DNA from: Streptantibioticus_A sp037034305
Lineage (GTDB): Bacteria; Actinomycetota; Actinomycetes; Streptomycetales; Streptomycetaceae
Direction of reading: 5' to 3'
Length of the DNA: 64,000 nt
Assembly (NCBI GenBank): GCA_037034305.1
Contig: JBAGJY010000006.1
Location: 62,001-126,000, forward strand
Shown: positions 44,114 through 52,986 of the stretch, one piece after another
Numbering within the stretch: the first letter of the stretch is position 1
Layout of the letters: each line of letters begins with the position of its first letter
Notes under the pieces: generated by a model
What the model saw: only the letters and a program-made list of their open reading frames with translations
Database searches by the model: none
What the model was told of the DNA's origin: nothing
Program-made: the position numbers and the translations under genes

Positions 44114-45232
44114 TCAGTCGCTGAGGCGTTCGCCGGTGGAGGTGGAGAAGACGTGGGTCTCACCGGCGCGGGGTACCACGTGCAGGACGTCGCCCTTCAT
44201 GGGGACCTGTCGGCCGCCGACGCGGACGACGATGTCCTTGTGTTCCGCGCCGATTTCGGCGGTGCCGTAGACGTATCCGTCGGCGCCGAGTTCCTCGACC
44301 ACGTTGACGGTGACGGCGAGGCCCGCGGACGCGCCGTCGGCGGGGGTCTGGGGTTCGCCGCTGACGATGTCGAAGTGTTCGGGCCGTACGCCGACGGTCA
44401 CGGTGCGGTCGCCCTTGTCGGCGGCGGCGGCGATGGCTTCGCGGTTGACCGGGACGACGCTGTTGCCGAACTTCACGCCGCCGTCGGTGATGGGCACCTC
44501 GACCAGGTTCATGGCGGGGGAGCCGATGAAGCCCGCGACGAACAGGTTCGCCGGGCGGTCGTACATGTTGCGGGGCGAGTCGACCTGCTGGAGCAGGCCG
44601 TCCTTGAGGACGGCGACTCGGTCGCCCATGGTCATGGCCTCGACCTGGTCATGGGTGACGTAGACGGTGGTGGTGCCCAGGCGCCGCTGCAGCCCGGCGA
44701 TCTGGGTGCGGGTCTGGACACGGAGCTTGGCGTCGAGGTTCGAGAGGGGTTCGTCCATGAGGAAGACCTGCGGTTCGCGGACGATGGCCCGTCCCATGGC
44801 GACGCGCTGGCGTTGACCGCCGGAGAGCGCCTTGGGCTTGCGGCCGAGGAACTCCGTGAGGTCGAGGATCTTGGCGGCCTCTTCGACACGGGTGCGGATC
44901 TCGGTCTTGTTCACCCCGGCGATCTTGAGGGCGAAGCCCATGTTGTCGGCGACGGTCATGTGCGGGTAGAGCGCGTAGTTCTGGAACACCATGGCGATGT
45001 CCCGGTCCTTGGGGGGCAGGTGGGTGACGTCGCGGTCGCCGATGCGGATGGCGCCGTCGTTGACGTCCTCGAGACCGGCGAGCATGCGCAGGGAGGTGGA
45101 CTTGCCGCATCCGGAGGGTCCGACGAGGACGAGGAACTCGCCGTCGGCGATCTCGATCTCCAGCTTGTCGACGGCTGCCCGCTCGGAGCCGGGGTAGATG
45201 CGGGTCGCCTTGTCGAACGTGACTGTGGCCAT
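44114..45232 (-). CDS. msiK: Multiple-sugar ABC importer ATPase
   Basis: A 372-residue ATPase of the MsiK/UgpC type that energises several sugar importers (cellobiose, chitobiose, trehalose). Walker A GPSGCGKST, Q-loop FQNYALYP, signature LSGGQRQRVAMGRA, Walker B VFLMDEPLSNLD and the switch His YVTHDQ are all present; the C-terminal MalK-type regulatory domain covers about 240-372 (VGVRPEHFDI). ATG 45232 is the start within the conserved MATVTFDKATRIY. Position in the core order and a DasR-like site upstream support msiK. Confidence 0.88.
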   Translation of the reverse strand: MATVTFDKATRIYPGSERAAVDKLEIEIADGEFLVLVGPSGCGKSTSLRMLAGLEDVNDGAIRIGDRDVTHLPPKDRDIAMVFQNYALYPHMTVADNMGFALKIAGVNKTEIRTRVEEAAKILDLTEFLGRKPKALSGGQRQRVAMGRAIVREPQVFLMDEPLSNLDAKLRVQTRTQIAGLQRRLGTTTVYVTHDQVEAMTMGDRVAVLKDGLLQQVDSPRNMYDRPANLFVAGFIGSPAMNLVEVPITDGGVKFGNSVVPVNREAIAAAADKGDRTVTVGVRPEHFDIVSGEPQTPADGASAGLAVTVNVVEELGADGYVYGTAEIGAEHKDIVVRVGGRQVPMKGDVLHVVPRAGETHVFSTSTGERLSD

Positions 45233-45278
45233 GGTGATGAATCCCTTCACCGGCAGGAACGTGCCGGACGATCCGAGT

Positions 45279-45305
45279 AAAGGTCTAGTCCAAGAGGATT
45301 GGACT
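45279..45305. promoter_or_regulatory. DasR-like operator upstream of msiK
   Basis: AAAGGTCTAGTCCAAG (45279-45294) matches the DasR consensus ACTGGTCTAGACCAGT at 11 of 16 positions. It overlaps the inverted repeat AGTCCAA-N5-TTGGACT (45287-45305). DasR is known to control msiK in Streptomyces coelicolor, so the site is plausible. Confidence 0.55.
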
Positions 45306-45436
45306 TCCCGTGACGCTACCTCCCGCCCGCCCACTTGTCAGCGCCCGTGCCCCAGGTTTTCCTGCCCGATCCGTGTGGCCCTCCGCCCGCCCCTTGATAC
45401 CCTTCTCATGGCCCCGGCCGTCCACGGCAGGGCCAA

Positions 45437-45510
45437 GCCTCCTTAGCTCAGCTGGCCAGAGCACCGCTCTTGTAAAGCGGGGGTCGTCGGTTCGAACCCG
45501 ACAGGGGGCT
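45437..45510 (+). tRNA. tRNA-Thr (anticodon TGT)
   Basis: A full cloverleaf: acceptor GCCTCCT with AGGGGGC plus discriminator T, D arm TAGCTCAGCTGGCCAGAGC, anticodon loop CTTGTAA (TGT, decoding ACA) on stem CCGCT/AGCGG, and T arm GTCGG-TTCGAAC-CCGAC. The CCA end is not encoded. An integrase relic on the opposite strand ends inside it, so it is an attachment site. Confidence 0.93.
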
Positions 45511-46060
45511 CTCGGCTTCACCCCGGATGACCTCCGGGGCATCGGGGGAACATCGGCGCCCCCGGGAGGTTCTCCCGGGGGCGTTTGCGTGAGCGGACGG
45601 TGCGTCCGCCGAGGCTACGAGCAAGGACGTGCCGGTAGCGCGCGTAGTGCGTCCGCGCGGCACCAGGCGGGCGGCGGTCTCGGTGACCGCCACGCCCTTG
45701 TCCGGCGGCAGGCTCGTGTGCGGGTCCGCCGTGATGGCGATGGAGGAATGCCCGAGCATCTCCTCGATGTCCTTCAGGTCCCCTCCCGCCGCGGGAGCGA
45801 GTGTGGCGGCTTCGTGCCGGAGGTCGTGGAGGCGGATGGGCGGGAGGCTGATCTCCTCGCAGAGCTCGGTGAAGCGATGCGTGACGTTGGCCGGGTGGGA
45901 GCCATTCGCCGTTCTCCCATGTGAAGGCCCGGTCGTCTCGCTCCAGGTGGTGGGCCATTGGTTCACCCATCCCTGATCCCTGACCGGTGCTGCTTTCCAC
46001 GCTCTTCGCGGGCGCCACCGCGGTGAGGGCAGCGGTGAGTTCGCGAATGATCGCCATCCG
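45448..46060 (-). pseudogene. Tyrosine integrase relic ending in the tRNA-Thr gene
   Basis: The C-terminal catalytic part survives: AFTWENGEW in one frame, then after a shift near 45893 THRFTELCEEISLPPIRLHD, LRHEAATLAPAAGGDL and MLGHSSIAITADPHTS, where the family normally has ADTYTS, so the nucleophilic Tyr is His here. The reading frame ends SGSNRRPPLYKSGAL, which is the antisense of the tRNA T and anticodon arms, a known feature of tRNA-site integrases. The N-terminal part is gone. Frameshift, loss of Tyr and truncation mean it is dead. Confidence 0.8.
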
Positions 46061-46309
46061 GGCAGTGCCATAAGGCTGAGCCGCGCCCGACACGACGCCG
46101 GTCGCGCCAGCGGCGAGCGGATGGTGTGGGTAACTGGGTTTTCCACACCATCAGATGAGTCGCCCGCCCTCATGCTGTTGGCCTCGAAACGTGCCCTGCG
46201 TGCCGGGGCCGGGAGGTCGCGACAGCCCCGCACGCGGATGGGGGCTGCCTCGGACGACGCCGTCAACAGGCGGCCGAACGGGTCGGCTCACCGACCGTTC
46301 GGAGGATTG

Positions 46310-48016
46310 ATGCACGTATCCCGTGCGTTGCGTTCGTTCGTTGCCGTCGCTTCGGTGGGAGCGGCGCTTATGGCTTCGCCGGCGTGGTCCGCCACGTCCG
46401 CCACCGGAGTCGTACACAAGCCGGCCACCCACGCGCACGCTTCTCGCTCTCCTGATTCCGGCCCAGCGGTGCACCATGACATCTCGCCACCGTTGCGTGA
46501 TCTGTCGCAGAGATCCAGACGGTTCCGGTCCGCTCCCCACCTCGTGCCCCCCAGAAGGGTGCCGCACCCGTCCCTCACCAGGGCCACCGGTCCCGATCGT
46601 GTGGTGCAAAACCGCAACGGCCACCGGGGCCGGATCCGGTTGGGAGTCGATTTCGAAGGCATCAGGGAAGGCGGAGGCGTCCCTCCTGACCCCAACGCCT
46701 CGGTAGGCTCCCGCCAGGTCGTGGAGATCACCAACTTCGAACTCGCGGTGTACTCCAAGTCCGGTGCCACGCTACTGGGGCCGCTGACGACCGAAACCCT
46801 GTTCAGCGGGTTCGGCGGACCGTGCGAGTTCGCTCAGAACGCCTTCCTCGGGGACCCAGTGGTCCGCTGGGACACGCTGGCCCACCGCTGGGTCATCAAC
46901 CAGTTCGCCCGCGACAACGTGACCAACACGAACCGACTGTGCGTGGCCGTCTCCCGAACCGCGGATGCCACCGGCGAGTACTACCGCTACGCCTTCGGCT
47001 ACCAGAACCTCCCCGACCACCCGAAGCTCGCGGTGTGGCCGGACGCCTACTACGTGGTCGCCACCGGGCCCGGGGCGCTCTTCGAGGCGTGCGCCTGGGA
47101 TCGCCGCAGGATGCTGCGCGGAGCCGACGCCGACCAGCAGTGCTACACCCTCCCGGCGTCGACCATCCCGATCGGCTCGGACCTCGACGGCAGGACCCCA
47201 CCCCCGCGGGGCGAGCCCGACCTGCTGATCAACCTCGGTCCCACCGACGACACTCTTCAGTACTGGCGGTTCCACGTCGACTGGGCAGACCAGGCCCGCA
47301 CCACCGTCAAGGGCCCGCGGGAACTGCGCGTGGCCCACTACACCCGGGCCTGTGAGCGTACCGACCCCACCCATTGCGTCCCCCAGGCCGGGACCACCCA
47401 GAAACTGGACTCGCTCTCCTACTCGCCCATGTACCGGTTCGCCTACCGCAACTTCGGCGACCACCAGTCGCTGGTCTTCAACCACGCGGTAGCCGCCCGC
47501 GGCGGCGTGGGCGTGCGCTGGTACGAACTGCGCCTGCGGCACGGCCGCCCGGTCGTCCGTCAGCAGAGCACCTACGCTCCTGGGCCCACGTACCGGTGGA
47601 TGGGCTCAGCGGCCCAGGACAAGAAGGGCGACATCGCACTGGGCTACTCACGGTCCTCCTCCCAGGCACATCCCTCGATCCGTATCACCGGCCGCCTGGC
47701 GCACGACCCGCGGAACCTGATGTCGTTCCACGAGACGACCGTGTGGACCGGCGCGGGCTCCCAGACCGGGAGCAACCGCTGGGGTGACTACACCTCCATG
47801 GCCATCGACCCGGTGAACAACTGCACGTTCTGGTACACCAACCAGTACCAGCCAGCCGACGGCACCGGGAACTGGCACACCCGTATCGCCTCCTTCCAAC
47901 TCTCCGACTGCCACGGCCATCGTCACCACCACCACGGCCACCGTCACCACCACGGCCACCGTCACCGTCACCATCACCACGGCCACCATCACCACGGCCA
48001 CCACCACCACGGATGA
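46310..48016 (+). CDS. Secreted protein with histidine-rich metal-binding tail
   Basis: A 568-residue exported protein of unknown family. The signal peptide (FVAVASVGAALMASPAWSA) is followed by a His-containing linker, a large globular part (about 105-535) with a possible beta-propeller look (repeated WxxxxRW/YxxxFGYQN, DPVVRWDTLAHRW, SMAIDPVNNCTFWY), and a C-terminal tail of about 33 residues made almost only of His, Gly and Arg. The tail comes from tandem CACGGCCACCATCAC-type repeats. ATG 46310 has GGAGG five bases upstream. It is the only intact gene of the tRNA-Thr island. Metal binding is inferred from composition. Confidence 0.7.
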   Translation: MHVSRALRSFVAVASVGAALMASPAWSATSATGVVHKPATHAHASRSPDSGPAVHHDISPPLRDLSQRSRRFRSAPHLVPPRRVPHPSLTRATGPDRVVQNRNGHRGRIRLGVDFEGIREGGGVPPDPNASVGSRQVVEITNFELAVYSKSGATLLGPLTTETLFSGFGGPCEFAQNAFLGDPVVRWDTLAHRWVINQFARDNVTNTNRLCVAVSRTADATGEYYRYAFGYQNLPDHPKLAVWPDAYYVVATGPGALFEACAWDRRRMLRGADADQQCYTLPASTIPIGSDLDGRTPPPRGEPDLLINLGPTDDTLQYWRFHVDWADQARTTVKGPRELRVAHYTRACERTDPTHCVPQAGTTQKLDSLSYSPMYRFAYRNFGDHQSLVFNHAVAARGGVGVRWYELRLRHGRPVVRQQSTYAPGPTYRWMGSAAQDKKGDIALGYSRSSSQAHPSIRITGRLAHDPRNLMSFHETTVWTGAGSQTGSNRWGDYTSMAIDPVNNCTFWYTNQYQPADGTGNWHTRIASFQLSDCHGHRHHHHGHRHHHGHRHRHHHHGHHHHGHHHHG

Positions 48017-48097
48017 CACCTCGGTGGACAGCGCACCGCCGTCCACCCCGGCCAGCGCCGCACCGCCTGAAGCGGACCCCGGCGCGGAGAAGAGAGA

Positions 48098-48135
48098 GCC
48101 TGTCCGGTGCGACGGGGGATGCACACCGGACAGGC
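48098..48135. terminator. Terminator between the His-rich protein gene and the P450 gene
   Basis: Stem GCCTGTCCGGTG / CACCGGACAGGC (12 bp) between convergent genes. Confidence 0.7.
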
Positions 48136-48195
48136 CCTGGAGCCTTCTTACCGCATCGGGCCCCGACCGCGCACCGAGAGTGGGTACTTCGGCCG

Positions 48196-49422
48196 TCACC
48201 AGGTGACCGGAAGCGCGAGCAGACCACGTGCGCGGATCGACTTGCGCCACCGCAGGTCCTCCGGCGATCCGTCGAGGGCCAGCCCGGGGAAGCGGCGCAG
48301 CAGCGCCTCGATGGCGGTCTCGGCCTCCAGCCGGGCGAGCGCGGCGCCCAGGCAGTAGTGGATGCCGTGGCCCAGCCAGAGGTTGCCGCCCTGCGGGCGG
48401 TGCGGGTCGAGCCGGTCGGGGTCGGCAAAGCGGTTCGGGTCGCGGTTGGCCGAGGCGACGGAGAGCAGCACCGTCTCCCCGGCCGGTACGGTCACGCCGC
48501 CGATCTCCACGTCCTCCAGCGGGAATCGGCGGATGGCCAGCGGCGCCGGTCCGTCCCAGCGGGCGAACTCCTCCACCGCCGCCGGGATGGCCGCCGGATT
48601 GCTCCGCAACTCCGCCAGCAACTCCGGCCGTTCCAGCAGGGCCAGCACCGAATTGCCGATGAGGTGCACGATGTTCTCGTACCCGGCGAACAGGATGAGG
48701 AAGGCCAGCGAGGTCAACTCGTCCTCGCTCAGGCGGTCCTGGCCGTCGGTGGGGTTTGCCGCGTCGTCGCGGGCGGTGATCAGGTCGGAGAGCAGGTCGT
48801 CACCCGGTTCGGCCCGTTTGGTCGCGATCAGGCCGGTGTAGAAGCGCAGCATGCCGCCGACGGCTTCCTTGGCTTGTTCCGGCCTTTGCGGATCGGGAGC
48901 GACCAGTACGTCGGTCCAGGCGCGGAAGTCGTGCCGGTCCGCCGCCGGGACACCCAGCAGGTCGCAGATGACGGTGACCGGCAGTGGCCCCGAGTACGCG
49001 GCGATCAGGTCCGCGCGACCGTGTGGCTCCATCGCGTCGAGCAGTTCCTCGCAGATCTCACGCACCGGTTCGCGCAGCTTGTCGACCCGGCCAGGGGTGA
49101 ACGCCTTGGTCACCAGGCGCCGGATGCGGGTGTGGTTCGGCGGGTCCATGTTGAGCAGATTGGCGTCCAGCGCGGGCGGCAGTGCGAAGCCGCGGTAGCC
49201 GCCCGGCAGCGCGTTGCGCTTGTCCAGCGACAGGCGCGGATCGGCGAGGGCGGCACGGACGTCGTCATAGCGGGTGACCAGCCAGGCGGGGAGTCCGTCG
49301 GGACCGGTGATCCGGTGCACCGGACCGGCCGTCCGCAGCGCGGCGTACGTCGGGTACGGGTCGGCGATGAGAGCGGCCGTGTCGACCTGGACCGGGCAGC
49401 CGGACGTCGTGGGCTTCTGCAT
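48196..49422 (-). CDS. Cytochrome P450
   Basis: A 408-residue soluble bacterial P450. The heme-binding loop is LGHGIHYCLGAALARLE (Cys ligand; the usual leading Phe is Leu), the K-helix motif is EEFARWDGPAP (E-x-x-R), and the I-helix reads FAGYENIVHLI, where the usual acid-alcohol pair E/D-T is E-N. The missing Thr affects oxygen activation in many P450s, so the reaction may be unusual. ATG 49422. It lies just behind the ImmA/IrrE-MAB_1171c type operon, a common Streptomyces arrangement. Substrate and redox partner unknown. Confidence 0.9.
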   Translation of the reverse strand: MQKPTTSGCPVQVDTAALIADPYPTYAALRTAGPVHRITGPDGLPAWLVTRYDDVRAALADPRLSLDKRNALPGGYRGFALPPALDANLLNMDPPNHTRIRRLVTKAFTPGRVDKLREPVREICEELLDAMEPHGRADLIAAYSGPLPVTVICDLLGVPAADRHDFRAWTDVLVAPDPQRPEQAKEAVGGMLRFYTGLIATKRAEPGDDLLSDLITARDDAANPTDGQDRLSEDELTSLAFLILFAGYENIVHLIGNSVLALLERPELLAELRSNPAAIPAAVEEFARWDGPAPLAIRRFPLEDVEIGGVTVPAGETVLLSVASANRDPNRFADPDRLDPHRPQGGNLWLGHGIHYCLGAALARLEAETAIEALLRRFPGLALDGSPEDLRWRKSIRARGLLALPVTW

Positions 49423-49567
49423 GGCTCCCGACTCTACTGGGGCGCCCGGAACGCCTGCTGGCCGTCGCCGGACAGCCGCGAAGCAGGCGTGCCGAACGGT
49501 CGCGGGCGGTGCCGGGTCACCGCGGCTGAGGTGCCCCGACCCACCAACTCCCTTACGGGCCACGCAT

Positions 49568-50779
49568 CTACGGCCGCCGCACGGAACCCCCCATCCGCAA
49601 CTCGGCGAGGACCTCGTCCACCAGCGACGACCGGTAGACGTCCGCGACGCACGCCAAGTGCTCGTGTTCGGCGGCCAGTTCGTCGCCCACCGCCACCACG
49701 ACGGTGTCCGCGCCCGGTACGGGCACGTTGCCGACCGCCTCGTTCTGCAGCCCGCGGCGCAGCGCCGCGGCCTCCACCACGGCGGCCAGCCGTCGCGCGT
49801 CGTAGCCGTGTTCCCGCGCCTTGGCCCGGGCGAGGTCCAGCGTCTCCGCCTCCACGTAGCGGCGGATGCCGCGCTGCACATCGCGGATCTCCGCCATCTG
49901 CCGGTTCGCCCGCCACTCCAGGTCGGCCAGCGGCCACCAGGACGCCCAGCGTGACTGCGCCATCGTCACCTGCGGGGCCTGGGCGGTCACCTCTCGCCAC
50001 AGCGGCTTCAGCCGCCGCAGTCTGCGCCACGCGGACACCCGTGGCCCGGCGGCCGGCAGCGCGAAGCCGGTGAGCACCAGCAGCGCCGCGACCGAGGCGC
50101 TGAGCGGCGCCACGCCGTTGGCCAGCCAGCGCGCGTCGACCCCGGCCCAGGAGAGCCCGAAGCTGACCAGCTTGCACCCGCAGTAGACCAGCCCGAGCCA
50201 GCAGCCGACCGCCAGTATCCGCAGCCCCCGGGCGAGCCAGGAGCGGCCCAACTGCGCGGCGTACCGCGGGCAGAGTGCACCGAGCCCGGCCAGGCTGGTC
50301 CCGAAGATGGCCAGATACAGGACGAGGAAGCACACCACGCCGGGCGCGGAGGCATACGCGGTGCTCAAGTCGCGCGGATGCTCGACGGAGTCGGGGCGAC
50401 CGAGCAGGAAGCTGACCACGGCGACCGCCCACGCCCCGCCGATCGCCGCCACCAGGACGCGGGCACGCCGCGCGACGCGGGCACGTGCCGCGTCGCTGTC
50501 GCGTCCCGTCCACCGCAGCACCAGGATCAGCGCCCCGGTGGCGAAGACCACCAGGGACGAGTAGAGGAAGACCATGGCCAGGTTGGCCACGCCCACCAGG
50601 TGGTCGAACCCGATGTAGAGGCTGGGCGCGGAGAACAGGAAAACGGTGGCTACGCCTGCCGTCATCACGCAGGTCAGGCCGAGGTCGGCGTTGGCGCGGT
50701 CGCGGAGCCAGGCGCGTGCCTTGTACGCCACGATCGTCCACGCGGCGGCGCCGAAGCACAGGTACAGGACGTCAAACAC
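49568..50779 (-). CDS. MAB_1171c family putative transporter (DUF6545-like)
   Basis: A 403-residue protein with about seven to eight hydrophobic segments in the first 260 residues (VLYLCFGAAAWTIVAYKARA; LAMVFLYSSLVVFATGALIL; GLRILAVGCWLGLVYCGCK) and a soluble helical C-terminal domain (WASWWPLADLEWRANRQMAE; RRYVEAETLDLARAKAREHG). The start GTG 50779 overlaps the preceding metallopeptidase stop by 8 bases. The family is named only by homologues and its activity is not established. Confidence 0.8.
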   Translation of the reverse strand: MFDVLYLCFGAAAWTIVAYKARAWLRDRANADLGLTCVMTAGVATVFLFSAPSLYIGFDHLVGVANLAMVFLYSSLVVFATGALILVLRWTGRDSDAARARVARRARVLVAAIGGAWAVAVVSFLLGRPDSVEHPRDLSTAYASAPGVVCFLVLYLAIFGTSLAGLGALCPRYAAQLGRSWLARGLRILAVGCWLGLVYCGCKLVSFGLSWAGVDARWLANGVAPLSASVAALLVLTGFALPAAGPRVSAWRRLRRLKPLWREVTAQAPQVTMAQSRWASWWPLADLEWRANRQMAEIRDVQRGIRRYVEAETLDLARAKAREHGYDARRLAAVVEAAALRRGLQNEAVGNVPVPGADTVVVAVGDELAAEHEHLACVADVYRSSLVDEVLAELRMGGSVRRP

Positions 50780-51434
50780 GCGGTCCGCCCTCGCTCCCGC
50801 CGCTCTGCGCCTCCTGCCTGATGTGACGTAACGCGGGCCCCAGCGACGCGGCCAGCTCAGCCGCCTGGCCCTGTAACGGCAGGCCGTCATCGGGGGCCAT
50901 GGGCGCCAGACGCTCCATCAGGAGCGTGCCGAGCACCTCGGTTTCGCGCTCGGTGGCGTTGTCGTAGCAGTGGTGGCGTGCGAAACCCAGGTTGTTCCTG
51001 GTGAGCCCGAGCCGCCGCATGGCGGTGGTCACATCGACCGACGGCGTCCACACGCGCAGCGCGTCCTGGGTGACCCGGGGGTTCTGGTCGTGGCCGAGCA
51101 GGAGATGGCTCAGCTCGTGCAGCACGATGTGGGCCTGGTGCCAGGGGGAGGTCTTCAGCTCGTAGACGACCCAGTAGCCGTCGTCCGTGGTGGCCGTCAT
51201 CCCGGAGACGACGCCGTCCAGACTCATCGGTACGAGGTGCACCGGGCGGCCCACCCGGCGCGCCACGATGCCGCACATGCCTTGCAAATCGGTCGTGGCG
51301 GGCAGGCTCAGCTGCTGGATCAGCCGCTTGCACCGCCGCCGTGTCGGCCCCACACGCATGCCCGCTCCGTCTTCGCCCTCGGTCCCCGTCCGTTGCCAGG
51401 AGTAGAAGACCGCGTCCGCTTCAGTCCCGTCCAC
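50772..51434 (-). CDS. ImmA/IrrE-type metallopeptidase
   Basis: A 220-residue protein with the zinc-peptidase motif HIVLHELSHLLLGHD (HExxH) at about 102-117. Residues 1-25 may not be translated; ATG 51359 is a good alternative start. ImmA/IrrE peptidases often cleave the repressor encoded next door, here the XRE gene whose end overlaps this start by 14 bases. Third partner is the MAB_1171c-type membrane protein. Confidence 0.8.
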   Translation of the reverse strand: MDGTEADAVFYSWQRTGTEGEDGAGMRVGPTRRRCKRLIQQLSLPATTDLQGMCGIVARRVGRPVHLVPMSLDGVVSGMTATTDDGYWVVYELKTSPWHQAHIVLHELSHLLLGHDQNPRVTQDALRVWTPSVDVTTAMRRLGLTRNNLGFARHHCYDNATERETEVLGTLLMERLAPMAPDDGLPLQGQAAELAASLGPALRHIRQEAQSGGSEGGPRV

Positions 51435-51888
51435 TTTCTTCCTCCCTCTGCTCGGGGAGGCTCATCCGCTGGCGAAGCCGGGGGATGATCGTGGTCAGCC
51501 TGTCCTGTGCCTCAGGCGGCGGGCCGACGGATCGCGGCGCGATGGCCCGAACGCGCTGATCACGCATGGCGACGCGGAACTCGACTTCTTCCTCCGCTCG
51601 TTCCGCTCGCGAGGGCGTGCGGCCACCGAGCGGGTAACCCACGTGTACGGCGCAGGACTTCGCAAGCGTGCGCGGCACGTCGGGGCTGGGGTCGGCTCGC
51701 TTTCCGTTGCGCGGCATCGGCAGACAATCCTCGGTCAGCCGTATTTCGCCGTACTCCTCGGCACCGCCGCTGATCTCCGCGGCGACATGGGCGTTGGGGT
51801 ACGGCGCACCGGGCGGGTGCACGTACGTGAGGAGGCAGTTCAGCCGCTCCGCGAGCGCGCGCCCACTCCCGCCGCCCATCTGCCCCAC
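51421..51888 (-). CDS. XRE-family regulator paired with the metallopeptidase
   Basis: A 155-residue protein: LAERLNCLLTYVHPPGAPYP followed by NAHVAAEISGGAEEYG begins an HTH of the kind that accompanies ImmA/IrrE-MAB_1171c operons, and RNGKRADPSPDVPRTLAKSC with VGYPLGG matches its second half. The C-terminus (FRVAMRDQRVRAIAPRSVGP) is the usual helical tail. Several core positions differ from the consensus (Pro and Cys in helices), so it may be decaying. Confidence 0.65.
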   Translation of the reverse strand: MGQMGGGSGRALAERLNCLLTYVHPPGAPYPNAHVAAEISGGAEEYGEIRLTEDCLPMPRNGKRADPSPDVPRTLAKSCAVHVGYPLGGRTPSRAERAEEEVEFRVAMRDQRVRAIAPRSVGPPPEAQDRLTTIIPRLRQRMSLPEQREEESGRD

Positions 51889-51997
51889 CCTCCTTCACAG
51901 CCGCGCTGCCCCGCATCCTGCCATGACGCGGACGGGCGTCCACCGGGCCACCGGGCGGCGGGGCACAAGGCGCTCGGGCATGACCGACGGCTACTGC

Positions 51998-52678
51998 CTA
52001 AGCAGAGCAGACATGCCCCGAATCGGGGCCGTGCATGTGCCCGTTGGGCTCCCGCTTTTTCATCGGGCGCAGACCGTGGCTTCGAATGGCATCCTTGAAG
52101 AAATCCGAGGGCCAGCATGTCAGGTAGTTCGCCTGGGTGTCCTTGTAGTGTGCGCCCGTCAGGTCGGTCAGGTACATGCGCGTGCTCAGAAACCACGCCC
52201 CCTGAAGGTTCGCGTTTTTCAGGCTGGCCTCAGAGAGGTCAGCGCCCGTGAAGTCGACCCCTTTGAGGTCGGCGTGTTCGAAGTTCGCTCCATGCAGCTT
52301 CGCGTCGCGGAATGAGTAGCCAGCGAGGGGCCTTCCGCTGAAGTCCGCGTCGGAAAGGTCCTTGCCGGTGAAGGAGATGTCCTTGATCGAATGGTGGTGC
52401 GGGGTGAAGCCGGGGACGTTTGGGGCAAGTTCCACGTTGGCACGCCATGTGGCCTCCTCCTGGCCCCTCTCGAAGGAGTTCTGCAGAAAGAACACGGAAA
52501 GACTTACGGCGAAGCCGGTGATCAACCCGCCGCCCACGCCGGAAAGGACGCTGCTTTCGGCGGATGCTTGATGCGTTCCGGCCGCCAGCCTCCACGCGAT
52601 AGCGGCCAGGAGCACCCCGATGACAATCAGCAGGCTGACCAGTGTCCACTGCAAGGGGCTTGGCGTCATGCCCCACAT
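51998..52678 (-). CDS. Membrane-anchored pentapeptide-repeat protein
   Basis: A 226-residue protein. Two membrane helices (WTLVSLLIVIGVLLAAIAW; GLITGFAVSLSVFFLQNSF) are followed by pentapeptide repeats of A(D/N)Lxx type (about 115-190; DLSDADFSGR, AKLHGANFEHADLKGVDFTG, ADLSEASLKNANLQG). Such right-handed helices can mimic DNA, but here the protein is tied to the membrane. ATG 52678 lacks a clear ribosome binding site; TTG 52732 is an alternative start. Confidence 0.75.
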   Translation of the reverse strand: MWGMTPSPLQWTLVSLLIVIGVLLAAIAWRLAAGTHQASAESSVLSGVGGGLITGFAVSLSVFFLQNSFERGQEEATWRANVELAPNVPGFTPHHHSIKDISFTGKDLSDADFSGRPLAGYSFRDAKLHGANFEHADLKGVDFTGADLSEASLKNANLQGAWFLSTRMYLTDLTGAHYKDTQANYLTCWPSDFFKDAIRSHGLRPMKKREPNGHMHGPDSGHVCSA

Positions 52679-52986
52679 GATTACTGCGGTCGTCCGATGA
52701 AGGCCTTCGCGGCGGGCGGAGGTGATGGCCAATCACTCATTTTGGGCACTGCCTCCACCTTGCGTCGACACTTCCGCCGCACGCTGGGAGTGCCCCCCGG
52801 ACACCCACCGCCGCACGTTCCAGCAAGCGCGCAACGGTTGACGGGGCGGCTGCCGGGGCGGCTTGCGCAAGTCGCCCTTCGAATCGGCCGGTTGGGCTCG
52901 CTCGCCGTGACGTGGGGCATGGCCGCCGGGCCGCTGTGGTCACGGGGATCGCGCCCGGGGCTTCGGGAAGATCTGAGGGCGACCCG

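Noticed and set aside
47900..48016. CRISPR-like short repeats at the end of the His-rich gene
   Set aside because: The repeats are in-frame codons for His and Gly, with no unique spacers.
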